A DNA stretch of 64,000 nucleotides, taken from Serilophus lunatus. Lineage: Eukaryota; Chordata; Aves; Passeriformes; Eurylaimidae. Under the pieces are notes generated by a model, which made no database searches, was not told the origin of the DNA, and saw only the letters and a list, made by a program, of their open reading frames with translations. How positions within the stretch are numbered: position 1 is the first letter of the stretch; the number at the start of each line of letters is the position of its first letter. The stretch covers positions 194,567 to 258,566 of the forward strand of contig VXBA01001271.1 in assembly GCA_013399895.1 (NCBI GenBank), written 5' to 3'. The translations under genes and the position numbers were made by a program. Positions 26,601-39,500 of the stretch are shown piece by piece.

Positions 26601-27097
26601 TTATTTTGCTTTCCTAAAGAGTTGTAATTTCAAGGTGTCTTTCAGTGGCACTGTGATTTTTTTAAAAAAACCCAAAACAATCCCCCAAAGAATCATATCA
26701 GAAATTGATGTAAATTATATCAATAGGGTAATTTCTGTGCTTTTAAGTCTTTTTTATTGGGTTATTACTAAACTTAGAATGTGCAGATATCTTCTTTTTA
26801 CTCAACAACTCTCTTATATTTCTGACCAAAATATATTCTTGGATAGCATAGATAATATAGAAATAGCTGGGTTTGAAACTTTCTGAAACTGTTATGTTTT
26901 CATGTTGCAGTGAAATCCAAGGTTCACGGTATTAAAAGTTTTGTTAAAATCCCCACACCCATGAAACACATTGATGAGAAATGCAGTAGCTACCAGAATG
27001 TTTATTCTGCTGTTACCTGCTTTTCATTTGGCAAGGCAAGAGAGAAAATGATTTGGAAAAACTTGTTAAAGTCAAACAGAAAACATGCTTATGCACA
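20611..27097. other. Intergenic, no gene recognised
   Basis: AT-rich sequence. The reading frames present are short and have no recognisable family. A few small local repeats exist, such as TTATTGG copies near 22120-22165 and a duplicated ACTTAAATTAT at 25048-25070. Nothing here could be assigned a function. Confidence 0.6.
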
Positions 27098-28107
27098 TGT
27101 CCAGGCTTGGTGGACAAATTATTAGTTAATACATTATGGATACAGATGTATTAAAGAAATAAGAATTTATTATATGAGGTAGGAAAAATTAACTTAAAAA
27201 ATACTAAAATACCAAAAACCCACAGAAGAAAACCCAACAACCACTTCTCAAAAACCCAAAAATGACCCACAAAAACACCCACATACAAATTCCACCTCCC
27301 CACCAGGCAATAAACAAAAAAAAGAAACAAAAAACCCCCACAAACTTAATCCCCTTTTCAATGTCTGAATGTGCAGTTGATTCGAGGTAGACGGCAGGGG
27401 GTGCTGATGGCCATGGGGGCGGCAGTGATGTTGGATGGAAGGTGTGCACCTGTAGTATGTAGCTGGCTTGTCTCTGGAAACACACCGTCGGGGTGAAGGG
27501 ACGACCAGCAGTGCTTGTGGCGATTTCCAAGATGGCAGACACTGGAAAACCCAGGCACTAAAACCAGTTCCTCCTCCGATGAACTCCCAGGCACGGAAGA
27601 GAAACAACTGGGGAATTCTCTGCTTATATAGTCTTCCAACTCTCTCCCAATCGCCGCCCTGTGCGCCTCCCCCAGTCCACCCCAAAAAGGGGCGATCTTG
27701 CTCCTTGCTGAATCCCCATTGGTCTTTCCGGTGCCGTTCTGCCCCCAGCTCTGCCCCAGCTCCGCCTCCAGGCCCCGCCGGCCAAAAAAAACATGGCGAC
27801 TGTCATGTGCTGCCACCATGCCGCCGCCGCTGCAGCCACTGAGTGTGGACCCTGCCGCCACCACTAGCCACGCCAATCCTCCTGTCTGGGGGGTCCAGCT
27901 GCACCTTTGCCCTATGGAGAAAAATTCACACAAAGCTGCCACAGAGCACAGCCTGGCCCTATCCACCACCCTGCACTGAACCCATCATGGCGCAGCCACA
28001 TGCCGCCAACCCACTGGTGGGGCTGCTACCCATAGCTGCAGGGGGAAGGAAAAAATCTTTTTATTTAACATAGGAAAAGTTTTCCCAGCCTCAGCTAACC
28101 CACGACA
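27098..28107 (-). mobile_element. Endogenous retrovirus LTR, about 1 kb, GC-rich U3
   Basis: In minus orientation the block starts TGTCGTGGGTTAGC (complement of 28094-28107) and ends ...GGACA at 27098, giving TG...CA ends. The five bases GCACA occur directly outside both ends (27093-27097 and 28108-28112). A TATATAAGCAGAG promoter lies at about 27622-27634 on the minus strand, preceded by a CG-rich U3 (27640-27850). An AATAAA signal lies at 27166-27171 (complement), about 70 bp before the end. TATA box, poly(A) signal and ends come in the order expected of an LTR. The long minus-strand frame at 27358-27969 falls inside this block and has no retroviral protein features, so it is taken as a chance frame. 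The left boundary is less certain than the right. Confidence 0.72.
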
Positions 28108-30439
28108 GCACATTAAGGCACACTAAGGCACACGTACGTACCTTCCCTTTTTATAACAGTGGACTTCAGCAGATGATCAGTGGATTCTCTTCCTGCACTC
28201 TGAAAGGCACTGTTCAGGGCACACCTGCTTTAGACGTAACTTGATCTAAAAAAACACACACAGCTTGTGGAACTCGAGGTACCAGAATAGTCCCGGGCAT
28301 TTTGGTACCTAAGTGCTTGGCTGCATTCTTCACCATGATTTTTGATGAGACAAGTTCTAAATTGGTGCATTGCTGCAACTAAAATGCCTCCAGCAAATGG
28401 CACGAGTTGTGAGCCCTTAGAAAAGGGTAAGGACATTCTCTTGTTACATGACTCTCTGATTCAAGCTGTGTAGGGTGGTAAAGTGAAATCATTTTGGTTT
28501 TCAAGCAATTGAGTGATAGTAGGTGTTGGACCTTCTTTACACAAACAGTATCAGACAACTGTGTTGTGCACATCAGCAGAGTTGTCTGAGCATTTGTGTT
28601 CATGTGCCACATGCCTCCCTGGAAAACAAATAAAATGAAGAACAAACCTATCAAAGATCAGTGTTTCCAAGACTGCAAACTAAAAAAATGGAGGTGTACA
28701 TCTCAGATACATAGTGTCTGGAAATGCAAATGGCTCTGCAGTGTCTTGGGGAGAGTCTGCAGTTTTTAGCAGTATTTATGTTGTATTACACATGAGTGTG
28801 ATTTTTTCCCTCGTCTGTACACATTTAGTCTTGTACTTTTCTGCTTGGTTTCTGCCTATTTTCTCCCATTTGAACCAGACTCAAATACTACAGAAATTTT
28901 GAGGAAAAATTTTCCCTCTGGAATTTTTATTCTCCTATGTGCTTCCATACCCTTTTTTTGGTAACTGCTTATTCCAGATTTGCCAAAAAATAGATTGACA
29001 CTTTACCTGCTTCAGTACCACAGCTTCTTCTTTTCACTTGTTTCTTCATAGTTCTTTAACTCAGTGGGGAGAAGCACAAAACCATGTGGCAATTCTGCAT
29101 GGCTCTGAATCACCTCCAAGGGACGGGTAGAAATTATAGCAAATAGATAGATAGAAATCTCCCTACTGAAGAATCTGAATACTACAGCTGAGCATGATTT
29201 TTCTATCAGTGGTTCTAAAGTGAGGCTAATAATGTTGTTCTCCTGTAGGCCCTAGCTGCACAGAGTGGTTCAGTAACAGTGATGACATGAGGTCACACTG
29301 AGGTTCCCCCAGCCCAACACCCCACTTGGATGGTGGATGAAAGCAGAAGCCAAGAGCAGAGTGAGACCAGGGCAAATATCAAGGGTACTGTGCTGCCCCC
29401 AGCCTCTGACCATTTACAGTTCAAGGAATTTCTGGAGCTGGTGTAATTTCTCTGTTCAGTAATCTATAATATATCTGTTCAAGTGCTTGTGCTGTCTCTT
29501 GTGGGCATAAGCTTCAAGCATTCACAGTGGCCTCTGGCAAGAAGCTTCACAAGTCTGCTGCTGCTGAAGTTATAACCACATTATTTTGTTTGTTTTGTGA
29601 TGCATTTCATATCCCTAAGTTTTTGTGTTGGAAAAGTCAGAGTGTAATTAGTCTGTTTTCCATCTTCTCCATCAGAGAACATGTGCTCTCTTAAGCACAG
29701 AATTCCACTGGGAATAAACAAAAGCTTAGCCCAAACCTAAACAACAGCTCACCTGCAAATGTTTTGCTGAGCGTGAGGGCTCCAACATTGGAGCATTGCT
29801 GTGGAGCTAAACAAATTTTGTTCTGTTTTAAAGTGGAACTCCCTGCTCTAAGCTTTCCTAGAGGTGTAGAGGTTAAAAATGTCACCTCTAAACCTCTGCT
29901 TTCCTTGAAACAAATATTTTCCCTTCATCCCTGTTTGTTATCTGCTGCCTCAAAAATCTGGTTTATTAAGTTATTATGCACGTCCTTCCCACATAGCTTT
30001 CATTCTTTTAACTCTGCTTAACTTTGATTTCCATTTTTTCACTGTCCATGGTTAGAGGCCACCAACAAAAAGAGATAAATGAGCAACTACACTATCTGGC
30101 CATCTCACAGACACCCGGAGCTGCGAAAATCCTGCAGCCACAAAATGCTGCTTCTGGGTGATTAAACAACCAAGTGAAAGCAATCATCACATTAGCATTG
30201 CTTGCATGGCTCCTTTTGTGCTTGCACTAATGTAATTCTGGTGAATTATTTTATTTTTAAAAATGCTGATGCATCTATGCACAGATAAAAGACCTAGAGG
30301 TAACTGAGGGTAACTTAAATGAGTAAGGGACCTCATGTTTATGACTAATGCCTCTGTCATGTAAAAAGGAGGGGGTGGGGTTTGACCTACCTTTAGAGAG
30401 AGGCGATTTTCTCTACCCTTACTAATTTTTATGTCTGTC
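28108..30439. other. Intergenic, no gene recognised
   Basis: Nothing assignable was seen. A small (CACACTAAGG)-type direct repeat follows the LTR at 28111-28135. Reading frames are short and unrelated to known families. Confidence 0.6.
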
Positions 30440-31455
30440 AGTGCCCCCGGGAAATTGAGACCCTTATGTATGACCAGTCTGTTGGTGTCCCATAAGGGGT
30501 CTCTTCAATGAACAGATTCACAAGATTGGAGAGTAATTCGATTACCCTTTTTCAGGGCTGCCACTTAACAGTGACAGGAAAAACCTTTCAATGGATTTCT
30601 CCCATGTGTTATTCCACTGTCGACAAAACTGTCAGCACCTCTATAAAAGATTCAATCTAACAGTTTACAAAATAACACTCTTTATTAATACAAATTGTGA
30701 AAAGTCAATAAAGGTTCGTGGTAGCTGGTGATAGAAACACATGGTGATAGGTACAAAAACAAACAAAACCATGTAATGATAATATAAGGCAAAGCATAAG
30801 CACAAACTCTAAAGCAAAACAATCTAGTAAAATATTATGGAGTGAAAACAAGCTCTAATCATTAAAGCAGTAATTAACATGCATATCTTACTTTTCTCAC
30901 CCAGCATAGGTGTTCTTGTGGGGGGGCAAAGGAAGGCAGCTTCAACTCATCAGTCAACCCAGCAGTTTCTGTGGAATCTTCCTCCCAATTTTCTCCCCAT
31001 TTCCAATCTCCTTTTATACTTGTTTGTTTTTAGGTTTAGCTGGAGTTTAATGAATCAAAGCTAAATTTGGATAGCGTGAATGGCATCTATTCTTTCTTGA
31101 TGGATAACTGGCAGAGGTCAAAAGGGTCATTGCATTCCCTTCCTGCAGAATGTTTGTGAAGAAAGGCCGCGATATCTTCACACTGCTCCTCTCTTCAGAA
31201 TATCCTGTTATGACAGGTGCTTATCAGAACTTGGGGAACTTTGTGAGATGTGACCTTAATGTTATCTGGCAAATGGCAGGTGGAGTCTCTATCCAGGAAG
31301 TGGCAGCTGGTCTTTCCTCTGTAATTCTTATTCTACTTTAACTTTTGACCTAGTCTATTACTCCATAGCATCCTTGTCCCAATCACCATCCCTTTCCCAA
31401 GAGCTTTATTTTTGAGTGTGTGACCTGCAGTTGTAATAGCCCAGCTACAGCACAG
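30440..31455 (-). mobile_element. LTR-like block of an avian endogenous retrovirus
   Basis: On the minus strand a TATAAAAGGAG promoter is present (complement of about 31008-31018). An AATAAA signal lies about 330 bp downstream (complement of 30681-30686), which is the TATA-to-poly(A) order of an LTR. Several stretches, including GATGGATAACTGGCAGAGGT (31099-31118), TGGCAGCTGGTCTTTCCTCT (31301-31320) and the TTGTCCCAATCACCATC segment (about 31373-31389), look to me like a common passerine LTR. No clear TG...CA ends with a matching duplication were found, so both limits are approximate. No retroviral gene is attached. Confidence 0.6.
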
Positions 31456-34400
31456 GCAGCAAGAAGTTTCTTAATAAGCTTTTTTAATTAGCAGCTAAAA
31501 ACTTGATCAAACTACTTAAGTTTTGGGGGTTTAGGGGCCAGATGAGGTTATATTGTTGGATATGCCAGCCCCCATATATCACCTTCATGCTGACTGAGGA
31601 GCAGATACCTAATAGAAAATCAGAGATCAGAGGCAAATCTGATGCCTGCCCCTGGCTTGGGAAAATTTCTAATAAGCATCTCAACATGCCTGGGATATAG
31701 GGCATAACATTGTCTCTAGAGGAGATGCCTCTCCTTGTAGTGAAATTGCTGACTCACCCTTGTTTTTTGGGGTGGTGAGGCAGGGGTGATAGCTTGTAGT
31801 GCTCATTGTAATTATTCAGCACTTAAAATATTGGCCTAGAAAATGGAATTTGAGGCTTCTAGGTCACTCTTCTGCCAAAAATGTTTCAATACTGTGTCTC
31901 CCAGGATGTAGCCCTAGACACTGAACTGTATGTGAAGGAAATTTTTGTTAAAAAGTCTTAACAAGCCAGAAATGTCCTGTAGAGCAGAAAGGACACAACC
32001 AGGCTCCATGTGAACCATGAGCATCCTGGTGTCCAGATGCCACCATCAACACTTCTGTTGTGCTTTCCCTCTCTCTGACCTAATGAAACTTGAATTCTGT
32101 TCAGCACACTGGCACAGTTCTGGCATAATGCTGGTGCTGCAGGGAAATCGTGTGACTTGATTCTATCACGCTGCAGCGTACTCTAGGGCTTATTGGTAAA
32201 GGAACTTGCAAATTTTATACTGATTTCCAAAGCAGGAATTCTTACAAGGACTCTATTATGCCAAAGATATTACAATAGTGTCTAGTATTTCAGAAGAAAC
32301 AAGAGAAGTGGTAGCATATGTTCACTTCAGCATTTAAGAAACCCACAGGCGATAAGTGATATTTGTGCTCTGAAGCCTAAACTCTCTAAGGAACCTGCAA
32401 CATTGTAAATCCCATCCCTGGTGTCTTATGTACACCATGTGTGGAAGTGCTCCATGCTGGCACCACTGTCACCCCAGAACATAAGAGGATTTTTGGATCT
32501 CAGCTCCTTCTGAGGCTATCATCTGTTGTGAGAGGCAAAAAAGAGTGTTTATATGCAATTCCTGTTTTATTTAACAACTTGCAAACATTTGCTAGTGAAA
32601 AAAAAACCAAAGAGGAAGGGCTGGGTTCTGCCTCATTACATGAGAAGTGTTTCTTTTCTTACCATTCTTAATCTGTATAAGATTACCAAGTACTGCCAGC
32701 AAAAGCTGTAATTCAGAATGTTTATAATGTAAAGAATTTGATTTTCCTGTTGTCTCTTTTCTCTTTTTCTCCAAAAGACCAAACCATATAAATAAAAAAT
32801 TAAAGAGAAAAATTACCTTAGGAAGGAGACCAGTCATGGAAAACACCAGTTTACTGTTAGTTTTCTAACAATGGTAGCAACTGGGGAGAAAAAGTAAAGG
32901 AAAGAGTAAGGACATGTGCCTTTGCAGCTGTTCCAACATACTTCACCTGCCACCCTCAAGCACCTTGTGCCACAGTGGGAGAATTCTGAACTAGGCTGAA
33001 GTCCCTCAGGAAATATTCGTGAAAAACAGGACATAGAAAATCATGACCTGAAAGTGAATGTCAAGGTGAGGGATGATTTTTCAGTTGCTATGGCAGTTCA
33101 TTGCAATCTGGGAGAGCTCCACTGTACACAGACAGGCCATGCCCTCCTGCTGGGAAATGCTTGTGTGCCAGAGGAGCAGGTTTGAGGGCAGCCTCACAGC
33201 ACAGACTCACCCCTCATCTCAGAGCTGCAGACAATTTTTTAGTGCCTTGGGCATAAGCTGGCAAGTGCCTATTGCAGCGGTGATGTGGGCACTGGAAGTC
33301 CAGACTCCTTGCCTGGGGCACCCTTCCTCTCAGGAAGAACAGAAGGGCAAAAATCAGAGCAAAGCTGTTGTTGGGAGCCCCTGTCTCGCTGCAGCAAGGC
33401 TCTACCTGCTTGCAGGGATGAGCCTTCCCTAGATTTTATGGAAATGTCAGATGTTACAGTCAGGAAGAAAGCCAGAGACAGACTTATGCTTAAAAAAAAA
33501 GCCACAATAGACTCCTTTTAGGAACAAGGTTTTGAGAGGCATCACAAAATGTGTTTGAGATATTGTGATGAAATCCTGCTCAGCTCCCTGCCAGCATGTT
33601 TCAGAGGGCAGTAAAGAACCCAGGCCTCCTGCCTGCCTGCCATGCTGACCCACTGCTTGTCTGGGCAGACAGGCAAATTAAAACACCAAGAAAAACAGCT
33701 ATTTAATAGTATAAAAATGGGGTAGCTGGAGAAACCAGGCTGAAAAGGAAACGAGAGACCTGGAAAGTGAGGCAGAACATACCAGGAGAAGAAACTGAGA
33801 ATACCCAGATGTGTGGGAGTGATTTAGCAACTCTGTCAAAATGTTCCCAGCATCTTCAAGAAAGTGAGGGAAAAAAGGCTCTAGATTTACAGTTCCCAAA
33901 GTTTATGGAATCCTAATAAAAAGTCTGTTCCCCACAGACTCATCAAAATCTGCTGTCCACATATAGGGGGGCAAGTAGAAATTGCTGTTTCTTGTGTTTT
34001 TATGTTCTTATGTTTTTCTGTAGAAATATAGAAATACACAGAAGGTCCTTATTTTTTAATAATGCCTTCTGTGGTGATTACAGTTTGCCTTTGCCATGGG
34101 CCTTGTCCTTGTATACTGTATCATAACGCTTTTGCACTTGGTAAAGATCAGACATTTACCCTGCAACTAGCTATATTATAACTGCCAAATTTTCTTAAAG
34201 TATGTTCTCTTCTACTTCCTCACAAGATACTCCCAAGGGAAAAATGTATTCTCTTATCATAGTATTTCACATTATAATATCTGTAAGTTACTGTGAAATG
34301 GAGGAAGGACAAGCCTCCTCTACATATATCACAAAATTTCTGTGATTAACACTCTAATGGAGACATCGTCACAAGAGACCCCAGGGAGGTCTGATGACAT

Positions 34401-35287
34401 TTTGTAGGGAAAACACTTTGCTGTGGGAGGGGCAAGTTTCTGAGAGAGCCACATGAAAGCACCTTTATCTTGATCTCACTTGACAGTGCAGACAGTGCCA
34501 GTGCTATGTGTCCTCAAGGCACCTCGTGGTGTGAAAGCAGGCTTCTTGAGTTCTTGCTCATCCACTCTGGAGATTTCAGGTCACTGACATCATCAATGCA
34601 GGATTTGTTTCCATTGTTTCTTTTACTTTCCATAACTGGGTAAAAGCCTGTACCTCTAGAAAAGACAATTTCTTTGTATGATTTTGAGCCAGGGTAACAT
34701 TTTCAGCTCTCTACCTGCAGAGCAGACAGTGCAATGAGCTCCATGTGCTGCTGGGTCTGGAGGCATGGCATTAAAGCAGATGGGAATATTGGGAGTGCAA
34801 ATGCTGAGTATGTCTCAGGTGCTAATGAAAAAATCCAAGTGAGCCCCTCATAATCTGAAATACTCTGCTTCAGTCAATATTTGCTACAATTGAATTGGTC
34901 TTTCCTTGGCAGACTGCCCTTTATCTGTATCATTTCGTAGTCAATTCACAGAAAAATGTCAAGCTGGCTGACTTGAAATCTGCTGTAATATATACTCAAA
35001 GGGCAGATCTGTAAACTTGGCAGGGGAGCAGATACTCACACAATTCTTTGCTTCTGACTGGGCTAGAACTGGTGAGGTAAAGAGTTTTTACCACTGGGAT
35101 CAGGGGATTCATACCTTACCCAAGGTATTTGGGTATTTGGTACCCAAGCTTTGCTCAGGAACATAGAGATTAACACACGGAAACATACTGATATCCTGCT
35201 TTTTAATTCATGTTATGAATTTTATGGATCTCATGGTACTTTGCACTGCTGTGTATGTGCAATATCCGGCCTATAAGAAATAAGAAT
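31456..35287. other. Intergenic, no gene recognised
   Basis: No exon, RNA gene or mobile element could be supported. Several frames of 60-120 codons exist but lack any recognisable domain. Confidence 0.55.
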
Positions 35288-36000
35288 TGTAGCAGAACAT
35301 ACAGCTGTATTACAGCGCGTCTAAGCTTTTAATGAACTGTGCATGTCGGATGGAAGAAGCAGGACAAAAAGTATCAAGACTGGAGAGATCAGAAGGATAG
35401 CACGTGGAAACAGCATGGACAGTAACATAATTGGAGGAAGAGTTCATGGACCCCTTGTGGGCATCTCAATCTCAAGAATAATTAGTTAAGGACTAAAACT
35501 TCAAGTACTGGGTGTTGTTACAGATTATATGAATAGTATGCCACTTCAAGACTGGCCGAGAAGATAAGCATTCTGAAATCGGTTAAGGTCTCTTTGAGAC
35601 ATCCTGTAAGTTAACAGAGGTACTTGAAATACCCTGTAACAAAGGTTATAATTATCTAAATATAATTGTGATTAGAGAAACATAAGCTATTCCAGACCAT
35701 AAAAAAGCTAGTAACAAGTAAGCTATTGTTAGAGCTAGAGTTATTAGTGTTAGTATTAGTGTTAGTAGTTGTAGTACTAGTAATAAGGAATTTGAATCCC
35801 TGGATTTTCTTTATGTGCGATTATACTGTAGTCGATGTAAGGGAATCCTGTCAGCTACAAGGAATGTGAATGCATGTGAAAAAGATACAGTATAAAAAGG
35901 AAGAAGTAAAGGATAAAGCTAATAGCAGTGCTTTGCCAAAAGTACTATGGATTTAAATGTTGATCTACACATCAGCACCTTCTTTTGTCACTGACTAATA
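35288..36000 (+). mobile_element. Possible LTR or LTR fragment
   Basis: The block begins TGTAGCAGAACATACAGC and contains a TATAAAAAG promoter-like box at 35891-35899, followed by A/G-rich sequence. Its texture of purine-rich runs and unusual CG-containing words resembles retroviral U3 rather than the flanking DNA. No convincing poly(A) signal, CA end or target duplication was found, so it may be truncated or may not be an LTR. It includes the TTAGTA-rich tract listed separately. Confidence 0.35.
35739..35784 (+). repeat. Irregular TTAG/TTAGTA-rich tandem tract
   Basis: Repeated GTTAGT, ATTAGT and GTAGT units run for about 45 bp, for example GTGTTAGTATTAGTGTTAGT. The units are not the telomere repeat. 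The tract lies inside the possible LTR. Confidence 0.75.
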
Positions 36001-36174
36001 TAGAGAACAGGGAGTTACAGAAGGACAGTGTTCATGTTGTTTTCTGAAAGTGTCTTCCAAATTAACTTGACTTCATGTCTGTCTTCCCTCTCTCCTTCGC
36101 TTCTCAAGTGTTCCCTCACTATTCATTTACTAATTTTTAAGTCTTGGCAGTTTCTGTTGGTCTGTGTGGAAAAA

Positions 36175-36175
36175 N
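36175..36175. other. Single ambiguous base (N)
   Basis: One N within an A run, which probably marks a base-calling ambiguity at a homopolymer. Confidence 0.98.
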
Positions 36176-36207
36176 GCCTCTGACTGAGAGCAATAAGCAG
36201 GGGAGGG

Positions 36208-36230
36208 AAAAAAAAAAAAAAAAAAAAAAA
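36208..36230 (+). repeat. A23 homopolymer
   Basis: Uninterrupted run of 23 A. No processed gene copy is recognisable upstream, so it is not called a retrocopy tail. Confidence 0.95.
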
Positions 36231-36481
36231 GCAGTACCCACATATGAGTTTGAACATCCTATCTTGTATGGCTTCATTTTTTAGGGATGTGAGTGACAGT
36301 TTTAAAGAAATTTTCTTGTGGGCCTGTTGAAGATTTTTTTTCTACCTTCATGAGAATATTCCTCTTTTCATGTTTTTGAAATGGAATTTTCATTTTCATT
36401 TCTAGTGCTTCAGGAAAATGAAATGGAGCACCAGTGAAGGTGACTTTCTTCATTCAGATTAGATTGGTCTGCTTTCTCATT

Positions 36482-36558
36482 AAAAAAAAAAAAAAAAAAN
36501 NNNNNNNNNNNNNNNNNNNNNNNNNNNNNNNNNNNNNNNNNNNNNNNNNNNNNNAAAA
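36482..36558. other. Assembly gap at an A run
   Basis: A run of A (36482-36499) leads into 55 N (36500-36554) and A continues after it. The gap probably reflects failure to read through a long homopolymer or A-rich repeat. The true length is unknown. Confidence 0.95.
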
Positions 36559-39500
36559 GAAAGAAAGGATAAAAAAGATGAAGCACTTGACAGTGTAGCC
36601 GTATCAATCATAGCCGATCTTAACTTTTGGGAAGATGAACGGTTTCTGAGTTAGTCTTTCATCACGCTGTCAGGACATTACTTTCTCTTATAAACTATAG
36701 GTTCTCTTTGCATTTCTGTGTCAATCTTCAATCCCAAAAGACTGAGAGCACTTCACCTTCTATCCATCTGGTCTGTCTTCACCCTCTGTTGAGGTGGAGC
36801 TGCCACAGTCTCAAAAGCACAAATTGGAAATGTGTTTAATTGTGTATAACAATACTGTCCCATAGTGAAGGACAGAAGCAAAGCAGAATCCAGTACAAAT
36901 AGCAGGAGACCTTCACATAAAAGTGTACCTAAAAATGAATATTCAACGAATACAATTTTCTGAAAGTAAATTTCACTTCTTTTCATTATTTACTTCATTT
37001 CAGCCCTTTTGTATTACATGTATCATGTGGAAGGTATCTGATTTGCCTGTCACACCCTATAGCTTGTATTTTGATCAAATTTGTAGTTTCTTCTGTATTT
37101 GCTTAGTTAGGATATGGTTTCTGAGTCTCAGAGGTGCTAAATATCTGCAAAATATCAGTGACTATTGATGTACTCATCCCACTGAAACACAGGCTCCCTA
37201 GGCAGCCCAAGTCATGAATCAAGAATGAGTGCTTGCTCCAGTAAATGTTGATCATAACAGAAGTGCCCTGATAATGTGCAATGCACATGTGTCAGAAAAC
37301 TGGTCAGGATCATTATAGCCTGTTCTAGCTAGTTGTTAAGGACCTGAGATAAGCACAAGCATTTAGGGTTTGCAACTGCTATAAACTATGGCACTTCTAA
37401 TAGCAGAATAGCAACAGTGCTCCCAGACTTTAATTCAGGAACTGGATGGTTAGTGACATAATTATGTGTGGCTTCTACACTGCTGTCTGCAAGAAAACAG
37501 GAGAGCCAGCAGGCACCAGAGGCCCAGAGAGCACCTTTGATATCCTTATTTCTCTTGGGAGGAGGATATTTTGGTGGTGAAGGGAAGAAAAGAGAGCAGC
37601 AGTGTGTTTACAAGCATGGACAGGGGTTCTTGGTGAACATCTCCAGAGGAAATGGCTTGTTACATGGAAAAATTTCAGCCCCAGATGGTTGAAATTGTGC
37701 TGAAAAATGTTTACCTAGTAAAAAGAAGTTTGAAGGACAGAAATTTGTTGAAGTTGGTGAAATGCTATTTAAGGCAGATGAAAGTACTGAGGTCATTCCT
37801 GTAGATAGCTTTTTGAGAATCCTGTTTTCACCAAGGTTATTCTGATTTAATGATGTGCCACATCTCCATGCTGAGGCTATGTGTGTGGCAGTGCGTGGTC
37901 TAGTTATCTTTCGCATGGGCCATTTTCCTAATCGTTCCTGAACATGATTTATAGGTGAGTCAGTCTGCCAAGGAGATTTGGTGTTCGTGGTAGCAATTCC
38001 CTTCCCTAGCTTTCAGTCATCTCAAAGGACTCATTTGGGGATGTCTATCACATACAAGTACATTGGAACCCTGTTAATTGATCAATAATAATTTCTAATG
38101 GTTATACAATTAATTGCATTTGGAAGAAACAAGTAAATAACTTTAAAGTGTTGGGTCCTATTTGGCAAGCTAATACAGCTCATCCTGCCCAATTACACTG
38201 ATAAGATTTTAAACTAATTGAGCTCACAGTGTGGCTCTCCATTACCTGACATCCAGCAGCACACAGAGAAGATTAAAGGGATTCAGGGGATGGTCTGTTT
38301 ATAAGACCAGGAATTGTCACTCCTGGATCTCATTTAAGCATAAATACATTTTAATTCACAGCTGAGCAATACTTTATATGGAGGTTGCCATAGAAATGAG
38401 CATTTTGAGGAGTTTGGGGCTTTTGCTGGCATTTCAGGTTAAAAATAGTGACCCAGGATACTCAGGATCTCATTACAAAATGGCAGGTGCATATCTGCAA
38501 TCCAACCAGTTGCTCACTGTGGCACTGTAGGAGCAGAGGGCTTGCCATACTGGATTAAATAATTTGTTCATCTAACTTGACATTTTACCTTCTGCGCTGA
38601 TATTTTTGAGGAAGGTGGAAGACTCCCATAATGCCTATTACCTATCCAATTATGCTATGTGGTGTACAGAGAGGAAACATCCTTCCAGAGCCCTGCAGGC
38701 AATTAATGTACACCCAGAAGTGTGATATTCAATTACCCTTATTATTTCAGCATGCCAGCAGCAAGAGGCATGAAATTACCTAGCCTTTTAGGAAAATGTA
38801 TTCAAAGTTACAAGAACCTTACATCACATATCAGCAAGACCCGTATGAAGCCCACTAGCAGCAGTAAAAGTGAGGGAAGGCAAGCGACAGATTATTCACT
38901 TGCACGGCCAAATATGTCTTTTTAAGCCTCTTAGTCATACCCAAAAAATCAGTCCTGGGGTACATTTTACAGGATGAAAATTTTCATCCAGAAGCAAATC
39001 TGTTTTTCTTCACTACTGAAGCTCCAAGCTTTTCATTTGCTGTGCAGAACTGGCTACTTTTCAGAGAAGGTTTTGAGCTGCCGAGCTCTCAGCTTCTTTT
39101 GCAGCACTTTGGACTCAGAAGTTGATGGTGACCATATTCCTAGTGTCCTGACATCTTCTGTCACTCACCAGACTCTCAGCAAAACAAACATTGAAAACTG
39201 AGTTATCTTTTAACAATATTCTTGTAATAAATTTTGCACTAGAGTCTACACTTGAACGAGTATTTCCACCGTCATGGAAAAATGGGGTCGAAGAAACCAA
39301 ATTGTATAGGAAAACAGTATAAACCCACTCCCATACCATATCAGACCATGCAAGAAAGGAGGTAGTAAGTAATGAGTGTAACTGCTGTGAAAAATTATAC
39401 ATTTGATACCTATTTATATTAGAAAAGAGATCTGCACTGGTAACTTTCTGTCCTTCAGAGAAAGCATAAGGGAGATAAAGATGAAATGCATCTGCAGTTT

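Noticed and set aside
27358..27969. Long minus-strand open frame of 203 codons
   Set aside because: It lies inside a block with LTR ends, TATA box and poly(A) signal. The composition follows the GC-rich U3, and no protein domain is recognisable.
36208..36230. A23 run considered as the tail of a processed gene copy
   Set aside because: No coding sequence is recognisable upstream, and processed copies are rare in birds because CR1 does not normally mobilise poly(A) messages.
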